5,733 nucleotides of DNA from Dehalococcoidia bacterium (GTDB lineage: Bacteria > Chloroflexota > Dehalococcoidia > GIF9 > AB-539-J10), in assembly GCA_030612345.1 (NCBI GenBank), contig JAUWOB010000068.1, positions 1 through 5,733 of the forward strand, given 5' to 3'. The first letter of the stretch is position 1, and every line of letters starts with the position of its first letter. Below the pieces are notes generated by a model that worked only from the letters and a program-made list of their open reading frames with translations, made no database searches and had not been told where the DNA came from. Both the position numbers and the translations under genes were made by a program. Positions 1-5,563 of the stretch are shown here, one piece after another.

Positions 1-1859
1 TTTTCACGCTCATCCAAGAGGACAACAGCGTACGATCGGCGGCGGACCGCCTCCGTCAATTGGCCGCCCTCCTCGTACCCGACGTAGCCCGGAGGCGAAC
101 CGATCAACCTGGATACCGTGTGCTTTTCCATGTACTCGGACATGTCCAGTCTGACCATGGTATCTTCGTCGTCAAAGAGAAACTCGGCCAGAGCGCGGGC
201 CAGTTCGGTCTTGCCCACCCCGGTGGGCCCCAGGAAGATAAAACTGCCGATGGGGCGTTTCGGGTCCTTGAGTCCGGCCCGGCTACGTTTGATTGCCTCG
301 GAGACGGCAGCCACTGCCTCCTCCTGGTCTACTATCCGCCGGTGAATCCTCTCCTCCATGTGGACCAGCTTATCTGTCTCTGTTTCCATCATGCGGGAAA
401 CAGGTATGCCCGTCCACTGGGCAACCAATTCAGCGATGTTCTCTTCATCTACAACGCCATCTATTCTCTCATCTTGTTGCCACTGCAGCTTGGCTTCATT
501 GTACTCCCGTTCCAGCCGCAGCCTTTCCGCCTTTAGTTCGGCGGCCTTCTGATAGTCTTGCCGCTGCGAAGCAGCATCTTCCTCATCACGCAAGTGCTTA
601 ATCTTGCCTTCCAACGCTCTAACTCCCTCGGGAGCACTTTCCATGTCGATGCGTAGCTTGCTGGCTGCTTCATCAATCAGGTCGATTGCCTTGTCGGGCA
701 AGAACCTGTCAGAGATGTATCTCTGGCTCAGCTTGGCGGCAGCTACCAGTGCAGAATCGTCGATTTTTATCTTGTGGTGTTTTTCATATCTGGGGCGCAG
801 TCCCCGCAGCATCTCGATGGTCGCTTCCACACTGGGCTCATCGAGGTAAACAGGCTGAAAACGCCTCTCCAGGGCCTTGTCCTTCTCTATGTGCTTGCGG
901 TAGTCATCCAGTGTAGTAGCTCCGATGCATTGTATTTCGCCGCGGGCCAGTGCTGGCTTGAGCATATTGCTGGCGTCGATCGCTCCTTCGGCAGCTCCGG
1001 CTCCCACCACGGTATGGAGTTCATCGATGAACATGATAACCTCACCGGCCGCCTGACGTACTTCGTCCAAGACTGCCTTCAGTCGTTCCTCAAACTCCCC
1101 GCGGAACTTGCTGCCAGCCACCAGTGCTCCCATGTCTAAAGCTACGACCTTCTTCCCCTTCAAGGAGTTGGGGACATCTTCAGCGGTGATCTTCTGAGCT
1201 AATCCTTCAGCAATGGCCGTCTTGCCCACGCCGGCGTCGCCTATAATCACGGGATTATTCTTTGTGCGCCGGGAGAGTATCTGCGTCACCCGCTTAATCT
1301 CGTTGTCCCGCCCGATTACGGGGTCGAGTTTGCCCTGACGGGCTAACTCGGTGAAGTCACGCCCGTATTTCTGCAGGGAGCGGTATTTGCTTTCCGCCTG
1401 GCGGTCGGTGACGCGATGACCACCCCGGATCTTCTGCAGGGCCTGGTAGATCTTCTCCTGGCTGATGCCAGACTCGCCTAGAATCGCGGCAGCTTCGCCT
1501 TTGGTCTCGGCAGCGATGGCAATGAGCAAATGCTCGGTGCTGACGAATTCATCCTTCAGCCTGTCGGCTTCACGATTGGCATTCTCCAGAAGGGCTGAGG
1601 TCCGGGGTGTAGCATAGATTTGCCCTGCCTCGTAAGTTATCTTGGGAAAGCGGTCAAGCGTGGCCTCCACCTTCCTCTTGACGCCTTCGACATCCACACG
1701 TAGCTCGCGCAATATCTCCTGCGTTATGCCCTTTTCCTGCTCCAGCAAGGCCAATAGGACATGCTCCACATCCCATTGGTTATGACGGTAGCGACGGACC
1801 ATCTCCTGTGAGGCCGCCAGGACTTCCTGTGCCTGTTCGGTAAATCTGTCCGGTCTCAA
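1..1859 (-). CDS. Clp/Hsp100 AAA+ ATPase, ClpB/ClpC family (5' part; 3' end outside window)
   Basis: Hexameric AAA+ unfoldase or disaggregase of the cytoplasm that threads aggregated or tagged proteins through its pore using ATP. I read 619 codons plus two bases on the minus strand. Order: Clp N-terminal repeats (about 1-145, beginning [11 protein letters not shown], ClpB-like); NBD1 with Walker A GDAGVGKT (207-214), Walker B VIMFIDE (274-280), sensor GATT (313-316) and ERRF (331-334); a short middle domain (about 404-473) with a UVR-like stretch [16 protein letters not shown] (435-450); NBD2 with Walker A GPTGVGKT (544-551) and Walker B VVLLDE (612-617). The start is TTG at 1859-1857, supported by AAGGAGGT (1875-1868) 8 nt upstream; no ATG fits the N-terminus. 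It is the last known gene of the operon, 4 nt after hspR. The short UVR-bearing middle domain resembles ClpC, while the N-terminus and operon context resemble ClpB. The LGF-type ClpP-binding loop that would decide this lies past the edge. Residue 618 is Arg where Ile or Val is usual. Confidence 0.95.
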   Translation of the reverse strand, partial: MRPDRFTEQAQEVLAASQEMVRRYRHNQWDVEHVLLALLEQEKGITQEILRELRVDVEGVKRKVEATLDRFPKITYEAGQIYATPRTSALLENANREADRLKDEFVSTEHLLIAIAAETKGEAAAILGESGISQEKIYQALQKIRGGHRVTDRQAESKYRSLQKYGRDFTELARQGKLDPVIGRDNEIKRVTQILSRRTKNNPVIIGDAGVGKTAIAEGLAQKITAEDVPNSLKGKKVVALDMGALVAGSKFRGEFEERLKAVLDEVRQAAGEVIMFIDELHTVVGAGAAEGAIDASNMLKPALARGEIQCIGATTLDDYRKHIEKDKALERRFQPVYLDEPSVEATIEMLRGLRPRYEKHHKIKIDDSALVAAAKLSQRYISDRFLPDKAIDLIDEAASKLRIDMESAPEGVRALEGKIKHLRDEEDAASQRQDYQKAAELKAERLRLEREYNEAKLQWQQDERIDGVVDEENIAELVAQWTGIPVSRMMETETDKLVHMEERIHRRIVDQEEAVAAVSEAIKRSRAGLKDPKRPIGSFIFLGPTGVGKTELARALAEFLFDDEDTMVRLDMSEYMEKHTVSRLIGSPPGYVGYEEGGQLTEAVRRRSYAVVLLDERE

Positions 1860-1863
1860 TCCT

Positions 1864-2217
1864 CTATACCTCCTTCCATTCTGCGCCTTCGATCGTGTCT
1901 TCCACCTCAGCCTGGGCAATCTGCTCAACTCTGCTCTCCATCTCCTCAAGCTGGCGCCGCATCTCATTCATCCTCTCCATCAATTTCAATGCCACCTCCA
2001 CCCCGGCCACATTCACCCCGCAATCGCTCATCAACGTCTTGATATACCGCAGCCGCTCAATATCGTCCGCGGAATAGAGACGGATGTTGCCGCTTGAGCG
2101 CTCTGGCTGTACCAGTCCCAGTCTTTCATAGTAACGCAATGTGTGAGCTTCAATGCCCACTATCCTGGCGGCTACGCTTATTACATAGCGTGATTTTGAT
2201 TCCCAGTACAGCGTCAT
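1864..2217 (-). CDS. hspR: HspR-type MerR-family heat-shock transcriptional repressor
   Basis: DNA-binding repressor of chaperone genes; in characterised systems HspR binds HAIR operators with DnaK as co-repressor and releases them on heat shock. The 117-residue protein has the MerR winged helix-turn-helix at its N-terminus: [21 protein letters not shown] (11-31) is the family's first helix-turn-helix, followed by GLVQPER and the [13 protein letters not shown] wing (44-56). [16 protein letters not shown] (62-77) matches the HspR-typical 'GvNlaGVe' segment, and residues about 73-105 form the acidic, Met-rich dimerisation coiled coil. It lacks an effector-binding domain, as expected for HspR. 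The ATG at 2217-2215 overlaps the dnaJ stop (ATGA), with GAGG 4 nt upstream. It sits between dnaJ-like and clp genes, the classical context. Family membership is firm; its targets are inferred. Confidence 0.92.
   Translation of the reverse strand: MTLYWESKSRYVISVAARIVGIEAHTLRYYERLGLVQPERSSGNIRLYSADDIERLRYIKTLMSDCGVNVAGVEVALKLMERMNEMRRQLEEMESRVEQIAQAEVEDTIEGAEWKEV
1868..1875 (-). promoter_or_regulatory. Ribosome-binding site deciding the TTG start of the clp gene
   Basis: AAGGAGGT on the minus strand, a near-perfect anti-SD complement, 8 nt before the TTG at 1859-1857. It lies inside the last codons of hspR, so translation of clp is probably coupled to that of hspR. Confidence 0.8.
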
Positions 2218-3215
2218 CTCGCCTCACTTTCTGTGGGCCGCAGCGACCGCAATCTCTCGAATAGCTTCTTCTCCTCCTCAGTCAGATTGGTGGGTAGAAC
2301 CACTCTTGCCCTGGCGAACATGTTGCCGTAGTTGGCATTGCCCAGCACCGGCATGCCTTTCCCGGCCAGGCGGAAGCCCTTGCCGTTCTGTGTTTCGCGC
2401 GGGATTTTGAGAGATAGACTGCCATCCAGCGTCGGCACTCTGACCTCACCGCCCAGCATGGCAGTGACTAGAGGGACTGGCACTTCAGTGTAAATGTCAT
2501 CTCCTTTGCGCTCAAACATGCTGTGGGGCAGGACCTTGACGACAAGATACAGGTCTCCTTTGCTACCACCAGCACGGCCAGGGCCGCCTTCCCCTGCTAT
2601 GCGGATTCTGGAGCCATCTTTAACTCCGGCTGGAATCTTGACCTCCAGGCGCCTTGGGGCTGCTTTCTCACCAGCGCCATTGCAGATAGTACATACTCGA
2701 TTGCCTACTCTGCCCGTGCCTGTACAGGCCACACATGGCTCAGCAGTCTGAAGCTGAATGACTCGCTTAGAGCCATGGTAAGCTTCTTCAAGGCTTATCT
2801 CAATGGCGGATTCGGCATCCTGACCTCGTTGTGGCCCACGCCTCATCCTCGGGCCTGCGGCAGAATCGCCGAACAGGCTTGAGAGAATGTCGCCGAAGCC
2901 ATCGGTATCACCGTATTCGAAGGTTGTGCCGCCTCTGCCGAAATCCCACCTGACTCTCTCCTGTCCGCCTGACTTGGCGAACTGGTCGGCGTATTCCCAC
3001 TGGTCCCCATATTGATCGTACTTCTTGCGTTTTTCCGGAGCGGAGAGGACCTGATAGGCCGCATTCATCTCCTTAAATCTGGCCTCAGCCGCTTTGTCGT
3101 CGGGGTTGAGGTCAGGATGGTGCTTACGAGCCAGACGACGGTAGGCCTGCTTGATCTCCTTTTGGGAAGCATCTCTGCTTACGCCCAGAACCTGATAATA
3201 GTCCTTGCCTTTCAT
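2214..3215 (-). CDS. DnaJ-family co-chaperone with half-size zinc-binding region
   Basis: J-domain protein that stimulates DnaK ATPase and delivers clients. The 333-residue protein has an N-terminal J domain (about 5-70) with the catalytic HPD at 33-35, a Gly/Phe-rich linker (about 82-118), and DnaJ C-terminal substrate-binding domains (about 133-310) ending in FRLAGKGMP (281-289) and a dimerisation tail. Two CxxCxGxG repeats are present, CVACTGTG (161-168) and CTICNGAG (175-182), where class A DnaJ has four and CbpA-type class B has none. Four cysteines are enough for one zinc site. It is the first gene of the operon with hspR and clp. The ATG at 3215-3213 is the only usable start: no in-frame start lies between it and an upstream stop. 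The GGAG just before it is only 2 nt away, so the ribosome-binding site is poorly spaced. It could be called dnaJ or cbpA; neither fits cleanly. Confidence 0.93.
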   Translation of the reverse strand: MKGKDYYQVLGVSRDASQKEIKQAYRRLARKHHPDLNPDDKAAEARFKEMNAAYQVLSAPEKRKKYDQYGDQWEYADQFAKSGGQERVRWDFGRGGTTFEYGDTDGFGDILSSLFGDSAAGPRMRRGPQRGQDAESAIEISLEEAYHGSKRVIQLQTAEPCVACTGTGRVGNRVCTICNGAGEKAAPRRLEVKIPAGVKDGSRIRIAGEGGPGRAGGSKGDLYLVVKVLPHSMFERKGDDIYTEVPVPLVTAMLGGEVRVPTLDGSLSLKIPRETQNGKGFRLAGKGMPVLGNANYGNMFARARVVLPTNLTEEEKKLFERLRSLRPTESEAR

Positions 3216-3235
3216 CTCTCCATAGCCCCACGTGC

Positions 3236-3264
3236 ATTATAAATTTGTTCAGCAATCTTGTCAA
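3236..3264 (-). promoter_or_regulatory. Consensus sigma70-type promoter of the dnaJ-hspR-clp operon
   Basis: On the minus strand TTGACA (3264-3259), a 17-nt spacer, and TATAAT (3241-3236): a perfect match to both hexamers with optimal spacing. Predicted transcription start is about 3229, giving a leader of only about 14 nt before the dnaJ ATG at 3215. So strong a promoter in front of chaperone genes implies repression under normal growth, consistent with the hspR gene in the operon. Confidence 0.85.
3246..3253 (+). repeat. TGTTCAGC direct repeat, copy 1 (in operon promoter spacer)
   Basis: TGTTCAGC lies within the 17-bp spacer of the minus-strand promoter. An identical octamer lies 56 bp away in the spacer of the plus-strand promoter. 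Possible half-site for a shared regulator, but 8 bp is short. Confidence 0.35.
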
Positions 3265-3291
3265 ATATCATCATGCCACTAACGAAGATGC

Positions 3292-3320
3292 TTGACGAAA
3301 GTGTTCAGCTTTCCTGTAAT
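3292..3320 (+). promoter_or_regulatory. Sigma70-type promoter of hsp20, divergent from the dnaJ operon
   Basis: TTGACG (3292-3297), 17-nt spacer, TGTAAT (3315-3320): five of six matches in each hexamer. Predicted transcription start near 3327, inside the left arm of the inverted repeat at 3326-3347. It lies 27 bp from the outward-facing operon promoter, so a single bound regulator could affect both. Confidence 0.75.
3302..3309 (+). repeat. TGTTCAGC direct repeat, copy 2 (in hsp20 promoter spacer)
   Basis: Second copy of the octamer, 4 nt after the -35 box of the hsp20 promoter. Together with the upstream GCTTGAC (3290-3296) it makes an imperfect inverted repeat (GCTTGAC and GTTCAGC, five of seven matching positions). 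Confidence 0.35.
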
Positions 3321-3325
3321 AATGG

Positions 3326-3347
3326 TTGAGCTGAGAGTGGGGCTCAA
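3326..3347 (+). promoter_or_regulatory. Inverted repeat TTGAGC-N10-GCTCAA at the hsp20 transcription start, candidate operator
   Basis: Perfect 6-bp arms (3326-3331 and 3342-3347) separated by 10 bp, directly downstream of the hsp20 -10 box. The arms resemble HAIR half-sites (HspR operator CTTGAGT-N7-ACTCAAG), but the TTGAG and CTCAA cores are 12 bp apart instead of 9, so this is not a canonical HAIR. As RNA it could also form a 5' hairpin. Repressor binding here would block hsp20 initiation; the identity of the binder is inferred. Confidence 0.45.
3331..3343 (+). repeat. 13-bp inverted repeat flanking hsp20, left arm
   Basis: CTGAGAGTGGGGC here is the exact reverse complement of 3841-3853. 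This arm is in the hsp20 leader and overlaps the candidate operator. Chance alone could yield one such pair in a window this size. Confidence 0.5.
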
Positions 3348-3357
3348 GAGAACGAAG

Positions 3358-3365
3358 AAAGGAGG
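3358..3365 (+). promoter_or_regulatory. Ribosome-binding site of hsp20, pointing at an ACG codon
   Basis: AAAGGAGG, an excellent Shine-Dalgarno sequence. The in-frame codon 8 nt downstream is ACG (3374-3376), followed by a peptide that looks like a normal Hsp20 N-terminus. No ATG, GTG or TTG in this frame lies between the upstream stop (3332-3334) and the ATG at 3410, which has no ribosome-binding site of its own. Confidence 0.75.
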
Positions 3366-3373
3366 TTAGAAGA

Positions 3374-3830
3374 ACGGCTATAGAAAGACGGTATCCTTTC
3401 ACTGATCTTATGAGTCTGAGACAGGCAATGGATAGGTTATTCGAGGACAGTTTCGTCCGGCCTTCTCGGGGTCTGGCCGGCCCCGGTGAGGCAGGAGGGC
3501 TGGTCCTGGACGTCTACCAGACGCCCAATGAGATAGTGGTCAAGGCGGCTCTGCCGGGATTGAAGCCGGAGGACGTGAACATCGACATCACCGGCGACAC
3601 CCTGACCATCAGGGGGGGAGACAAAGGCGGAACAGGAGATCAAGAGAGAAGACTATCTGTATCGGGAGAGACGGTATGATACCTTCTCCCGGAGCGTGAT
3701 CCTTCCCAGCGGGCTTAAGTCGGATAAGGCCGAGGCAACAATGGAAGATGGCGTTCTCACGCTCACTATACCCAAGGCTGAAGAAGTAAGGCCCAAAGCG
3801 ATTAGCGTCAAAGCTAAAGAGAAGAAATGA
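3374..3830 (+). pseudogene. Hsp20/alpha-crystallin small heat-shock protein, frameshifted and without a standard start
   Basis: ATP-independent holdase chaperone that keeps unfolding proteins refoldable for the DnaK/Clp machinery. With one base removed from the G run at 3612-3618 the product is a normal 151 residues: N-terminus xAIERRYPFTDLMSLRQAMD, alpha-crystallin domain from about residue 42 (LVLDVYQ) to about 140, with the family signature EATMEDGVLTLTIPK (120-134) and a C-terminal I-x-V motif (ISV, 143-145) for oligomer contacts. As printed, the reading frame from the ATG at 3410 runs out of frame after residue 81 and stops at 3677-3679, losing half of the crystallin domain. The first codon by homology and RBS spacing is ACG at 3374. 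The reading after the shift is clean to TGA 3828-3830. Conserved sequence on both sides suggests a recent lesion, a sequencing or assembly error, or recoding. The end abuts the NUDIX stop with no gap. Confidence 0.85.
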
Positions 3831-4376
3831 CTATAACTGGGCCCCACTCTCAGACTTCAGTAAATCGATGAACTGCCTTAAGATCTGTGCGGTAGCCCCC
3901 CAGATGATATGGCCCTCATATTCATAGGCATAGTGATCCGGCCTGACACTGGCTTCGTCCATCAAGAATGAGAGAGGCACCGAGAAGGTTTCCTTGACTT
4001 CCTCACCTCTGGTCCTCAGAGTGTAAGGATGTCGAATGAGGGCGACAAAAGGCGAAATGAGATAGTTGCTGGTGAGGGTTATGCTATCGTCAAGCTCCCC
4101 CAGGATTTCGATCTCTTCAGCCCTCAAACCCAACTCCTCTTCAGTCTCCCTGAGGGCGGTCTGGAGCAAGCTAGAATCAGACGCCTCCTGGGTCCCACCG
4201 GGGAAGCAGACCTGGCCCTTGTGGTGGTTGACCTCGTCACTCCTGACGGCGAAGAGTACATGATATTGCCCCCGTTCATAGAAAAGAGGCATCAGCACCG
4301 CTGCAGCCTTAAGGTTCTCGTCGGTGATTGTGTTCTTCTTGCGGCGACGGAGCATCGTCTCAATCTGCTGTTTCAC
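3831..4376 (-). CDS. NUDIX hydrolase, CoA pyrophosphatase (NudL/Pcd1-like)
   Basis: Metal-dependent hydrolase; family members cleave coenzyme A or acyl-CoA diphosphates to phosphopantetheine and 3',5'-ADP. The 181-residue protein carries both family marks: the CoA-type motif RSDEVNHHKGQVCFPGG (45-61), matching the R-S...H-x-G-Q-V-x-F-P-G-G signature, and the NUDIX box running from GG (60-61) to ALRETEEELGL (74-84), with the metal-binding REtEEE glutamates. The canonical first Glu of the box is absent, as is usual in this subfamily. Length is close to the family's usual size of about 190 residues. The start is GTG at 4376-4374; an alternative is ATG at 4355-4353, residue 8. An extended -10 box (4394-4386) lies so close that the mRNA may be nearly leaderless. 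It is divergent from the second dnaJ and convergent with hsp20. Substrate is inferred from the motif; a link to heat shock is not evident. Confidence 0.9.
   Translation of the reverse strand: MKQQIETMLRRRKKNTITDENLKAAAVLMPLFYERGQYHVLFAVRSDEVNHHKGQVCFPGGTQEASDSSLLQTALRETEEELGLRAEEIEILGELDDSITLTSNYLISPFVALIRHPYTLRTRGEEVKETFSVPLSFLMDEASVRPDHYAYEYEGHIIWGATAQILRQFIDLLKSESGAQL
3841..3853 (+). repeat. 13-bp inverted repeat flanking hsp20, right arm
   Basis: GCCCCACTCTCAG, exact reverse complement of 3331-3343, just past the hsp20 stop and inside the last codons of the NUDIX gene on the other strand. Confidence 0.5.
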
Positions 4377-4385
4377 TGCACCGCA

Positions 4386-4394
4386 ATTATATCA
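4386..4394 (-). promoter_or_regulatory. Extended -10 box of the NUDIX gene
   Basis: TGATATAAT on the minus strand, that is TG-n-TATAAT, a full extended -10. No convincing -35 is seen at the right distance, which extended -10 promoters tolerate. Only 9 nt separate it from the GTG start, so the predicted transcription start falls about 3 nt before it. Confidence 0.55.
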
Positions 4395-4434
4395 CCTCTT
4401 GAGATGCCAAATGCCTCGGTTCGGTATCTGAAAG

Positions 4435-4463
4435 TTGTCGCGTAGGCGTCCAGGAGTTATACT
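4435..4463 (+). promoter_or_regulatory. Probable promoter of the second dnaJ
   Basis: TTGTCG (4435-4440), 17-nt spacer, TATACT (4458-4463): four and five of six matches. Predicted start of transcription is about 4470, two bases before the ATG at 4472, which would give an almost leaderless mRNA and leave the AGGAG at 4452-4456 outside the transcript. Confidence 0.45.
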
Positions 4464-4471
4464 TATGGGTT

Positions 4472-5563
4472 ATGGCGATAAAACAAGACTACTATGAAGT
4501 GCTGGGCGTGCCTCGAGACGCTGATGACGATGAGATCAAGAGGGCGTTTCGCAAACTAGCTTTCCAGTACCATCCTGATCGCAATAGAGACCTGGGAGCC
4601 GAGGAGAAGTTCAAGGAGATAAACGAGGCCTACCAGGTTCTCTCCGACCATGAGAAAAGGAGTCGGTATGATCGCTATGGCCGGGTAGATATTGAGGGAG
4701 GCTTTGCCGATTTCGGCTTTGGTGGACTGGGGGAGATCTTTGAGTCCTTCTTCGGCGGGTTTGGCACCCCCTTCACCCAGACTGCGCAGCGTGTTCCCCA
4801 GACTGGGGACAGCTTGCAGAGTCACCTCACTCTTACCTTTCAGGAGGCCGTCTTCGGCTGCCGTAAGGAAGTTGAAATACAACGCGTCGAGTTCTGTCCC
4901 GCATGCCGCGGCACCGGCAGCGAACCGGGGACAAATCCCGAAACCTGCCCCGATTGTCACGGTACAGGGCAGATGAAGAGGCTTCAGCAAAGCATTTTTG
5001 GCCGCTTCGCTCATGTCACTACCTGTTCTCACTGTGCAGGTAGCGGCGCTGTAATAAGAAACCCCTGTTCCCAGTGCCAGGGCAGGGGCAAAATAAGGGC
5101 GAAGCGCAAGACAATGGTCGAGATTCCGGCTGGTGTGGATGATGGAAATCGACTACGCATGGACCGAGAGGGGAGCGCCGGCTTGTACGGCGGCCCCCCG
5201 GGCGACCTCTATGTCGCTCTCTCAGTAGAGCCACACAATCTGTTTAGTAGAGATGGGAGCGACGTTCTCTACGAGTTGCCCATCAATTTTGCTCAAGCTG
5301 CTTTGGGCGATGAGGTGAGCGTGCCATCTTTAGACGGAAAGGTAGAGCTGAAGATACCGCCCGGCACTCAAGACGGGAGGACCTTTCGCTTCAAGGGCAA
5401 GGGGATTCCTCATGTGGGCAGCAAGGGAAGAGGAGACCTGGTGATCAAGCTGAGCATAACAACCCCGCAGCGTCTGGACAAGAACCTGCGTCGCCTATTT
5501 GAAGAACTGGCCAGGACACTGCCTCGGACCGAACCCCCCATAGACGTGTGGTCGGGCGGCTAG
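4472..5563 (+). CDS. dnaJ: Molecular chaperone DnaJ (class A, full length)
   Basis: J-protein co-chaperone of DnaK that binds unfolded clients and triggers ATP hydrolysis. The 363-residue protein has all class A parts: J domain (5-70) with HPD at 34-36, Gly/Phe-rich linker (about 76-100), four CxxCxGxG repeats CPACRGTG (142-149), CPDCHGTG (159-166), CSHCAGSG (185-192) and CSQCQGRG (199-206) forming two zinc sites, then the C-terminal domains with GDLYV (244-248), [19 protein letters not shown] (295-313) and a short dimerisation tail. ATG 4472 gives the standard [13 protein letters not shown] opening. The best-spaced Shine-Dalgarno (AGGAG, 4452-4456) instead favours an out-of-frame ATG at 4465. 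The gene stands alone, with no grpE or dnaK beside it, divergent from the NUDIX gene. Its stop overlaps the gpsA stop within CTAG. It is the more canonical of the two J-proteins here and probably the general DnaK partner. Confidence 0.96.
   Translation: MAIKQDYYEVLGVPRDADDDEIKRAFRKLAFQYHPDRNRDLGAEEKFKEINEAYQVLSDHEKRSRYDRYGRVDIEGGFADFGFGGLGEIFESFFGGFGTPFTQTAQRVPQTGDSLQSHLTLTFQEAVFGCRKEVEIQRVEFCPACRGTGSEPGTNPETCPDCHGTGQMKRLQQSIFGRFAHVTTCSHCAGSGAVIRNPCSQCQGRGKIRAKRKTMVEIPAGVDDGNRLRMDREGSAGLYGGPPGDLYVALSVEPHNLFSRDGSDVLYELPINFAQAALGDEVSVPSLDGKVELKIPPGTQDGRTFRFKGKGIPHVGSKGRGDLVIKLSITTPQRLDKNLRRLFEELARTLPRTEPPIDVWSGG

Noticed and set aside
60..1139. Several plus-strand open frames of 75-158 codons
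   Set aside because: They lie antisense to the clp coding sequence, have low-complexity Ser/Pro-rich products and no recognisable domains.
3216..3373. CIRCE element (HrcA operator)
   Set aside because: No TTAGCACTC-like arm is present in this region on either strand.
3608..3625. Programmed +1 ribosomal frameshift in hsp20
   Set aside because: No known shift signal such as a stop codon in the shift site, and Hsp20 genes are not known for recoding; a G-run indel is simpler, so recoding is only listed as an option.
3410..3679. Intact 89-residue truncated Hsp20 as the real product
   Set aside because: Its last residues after the G run match no crystallin sequence, while the other frame continues the domain exactly; the ATG at 3410 has no ribosome-binding site.
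3653..3847. 64-codon minus-strand open frame across the hsp20 3' half
   Set aside because: The plus strand reads conserved alpha-crystallin sequence here once the frameshift is corrected.
4029..4445. 138-codon plus-strand open frame
   Set aside because: Antisense to the NUDIX gene, whose motifs are unmistakable on the other strand; no ribosome-binding site or domain.
4556..5234. Minus-strand open frames of 158 and 71 codons
   Set aside because: Antisense shadows of the class A dnaJ; products show no family resemblance.
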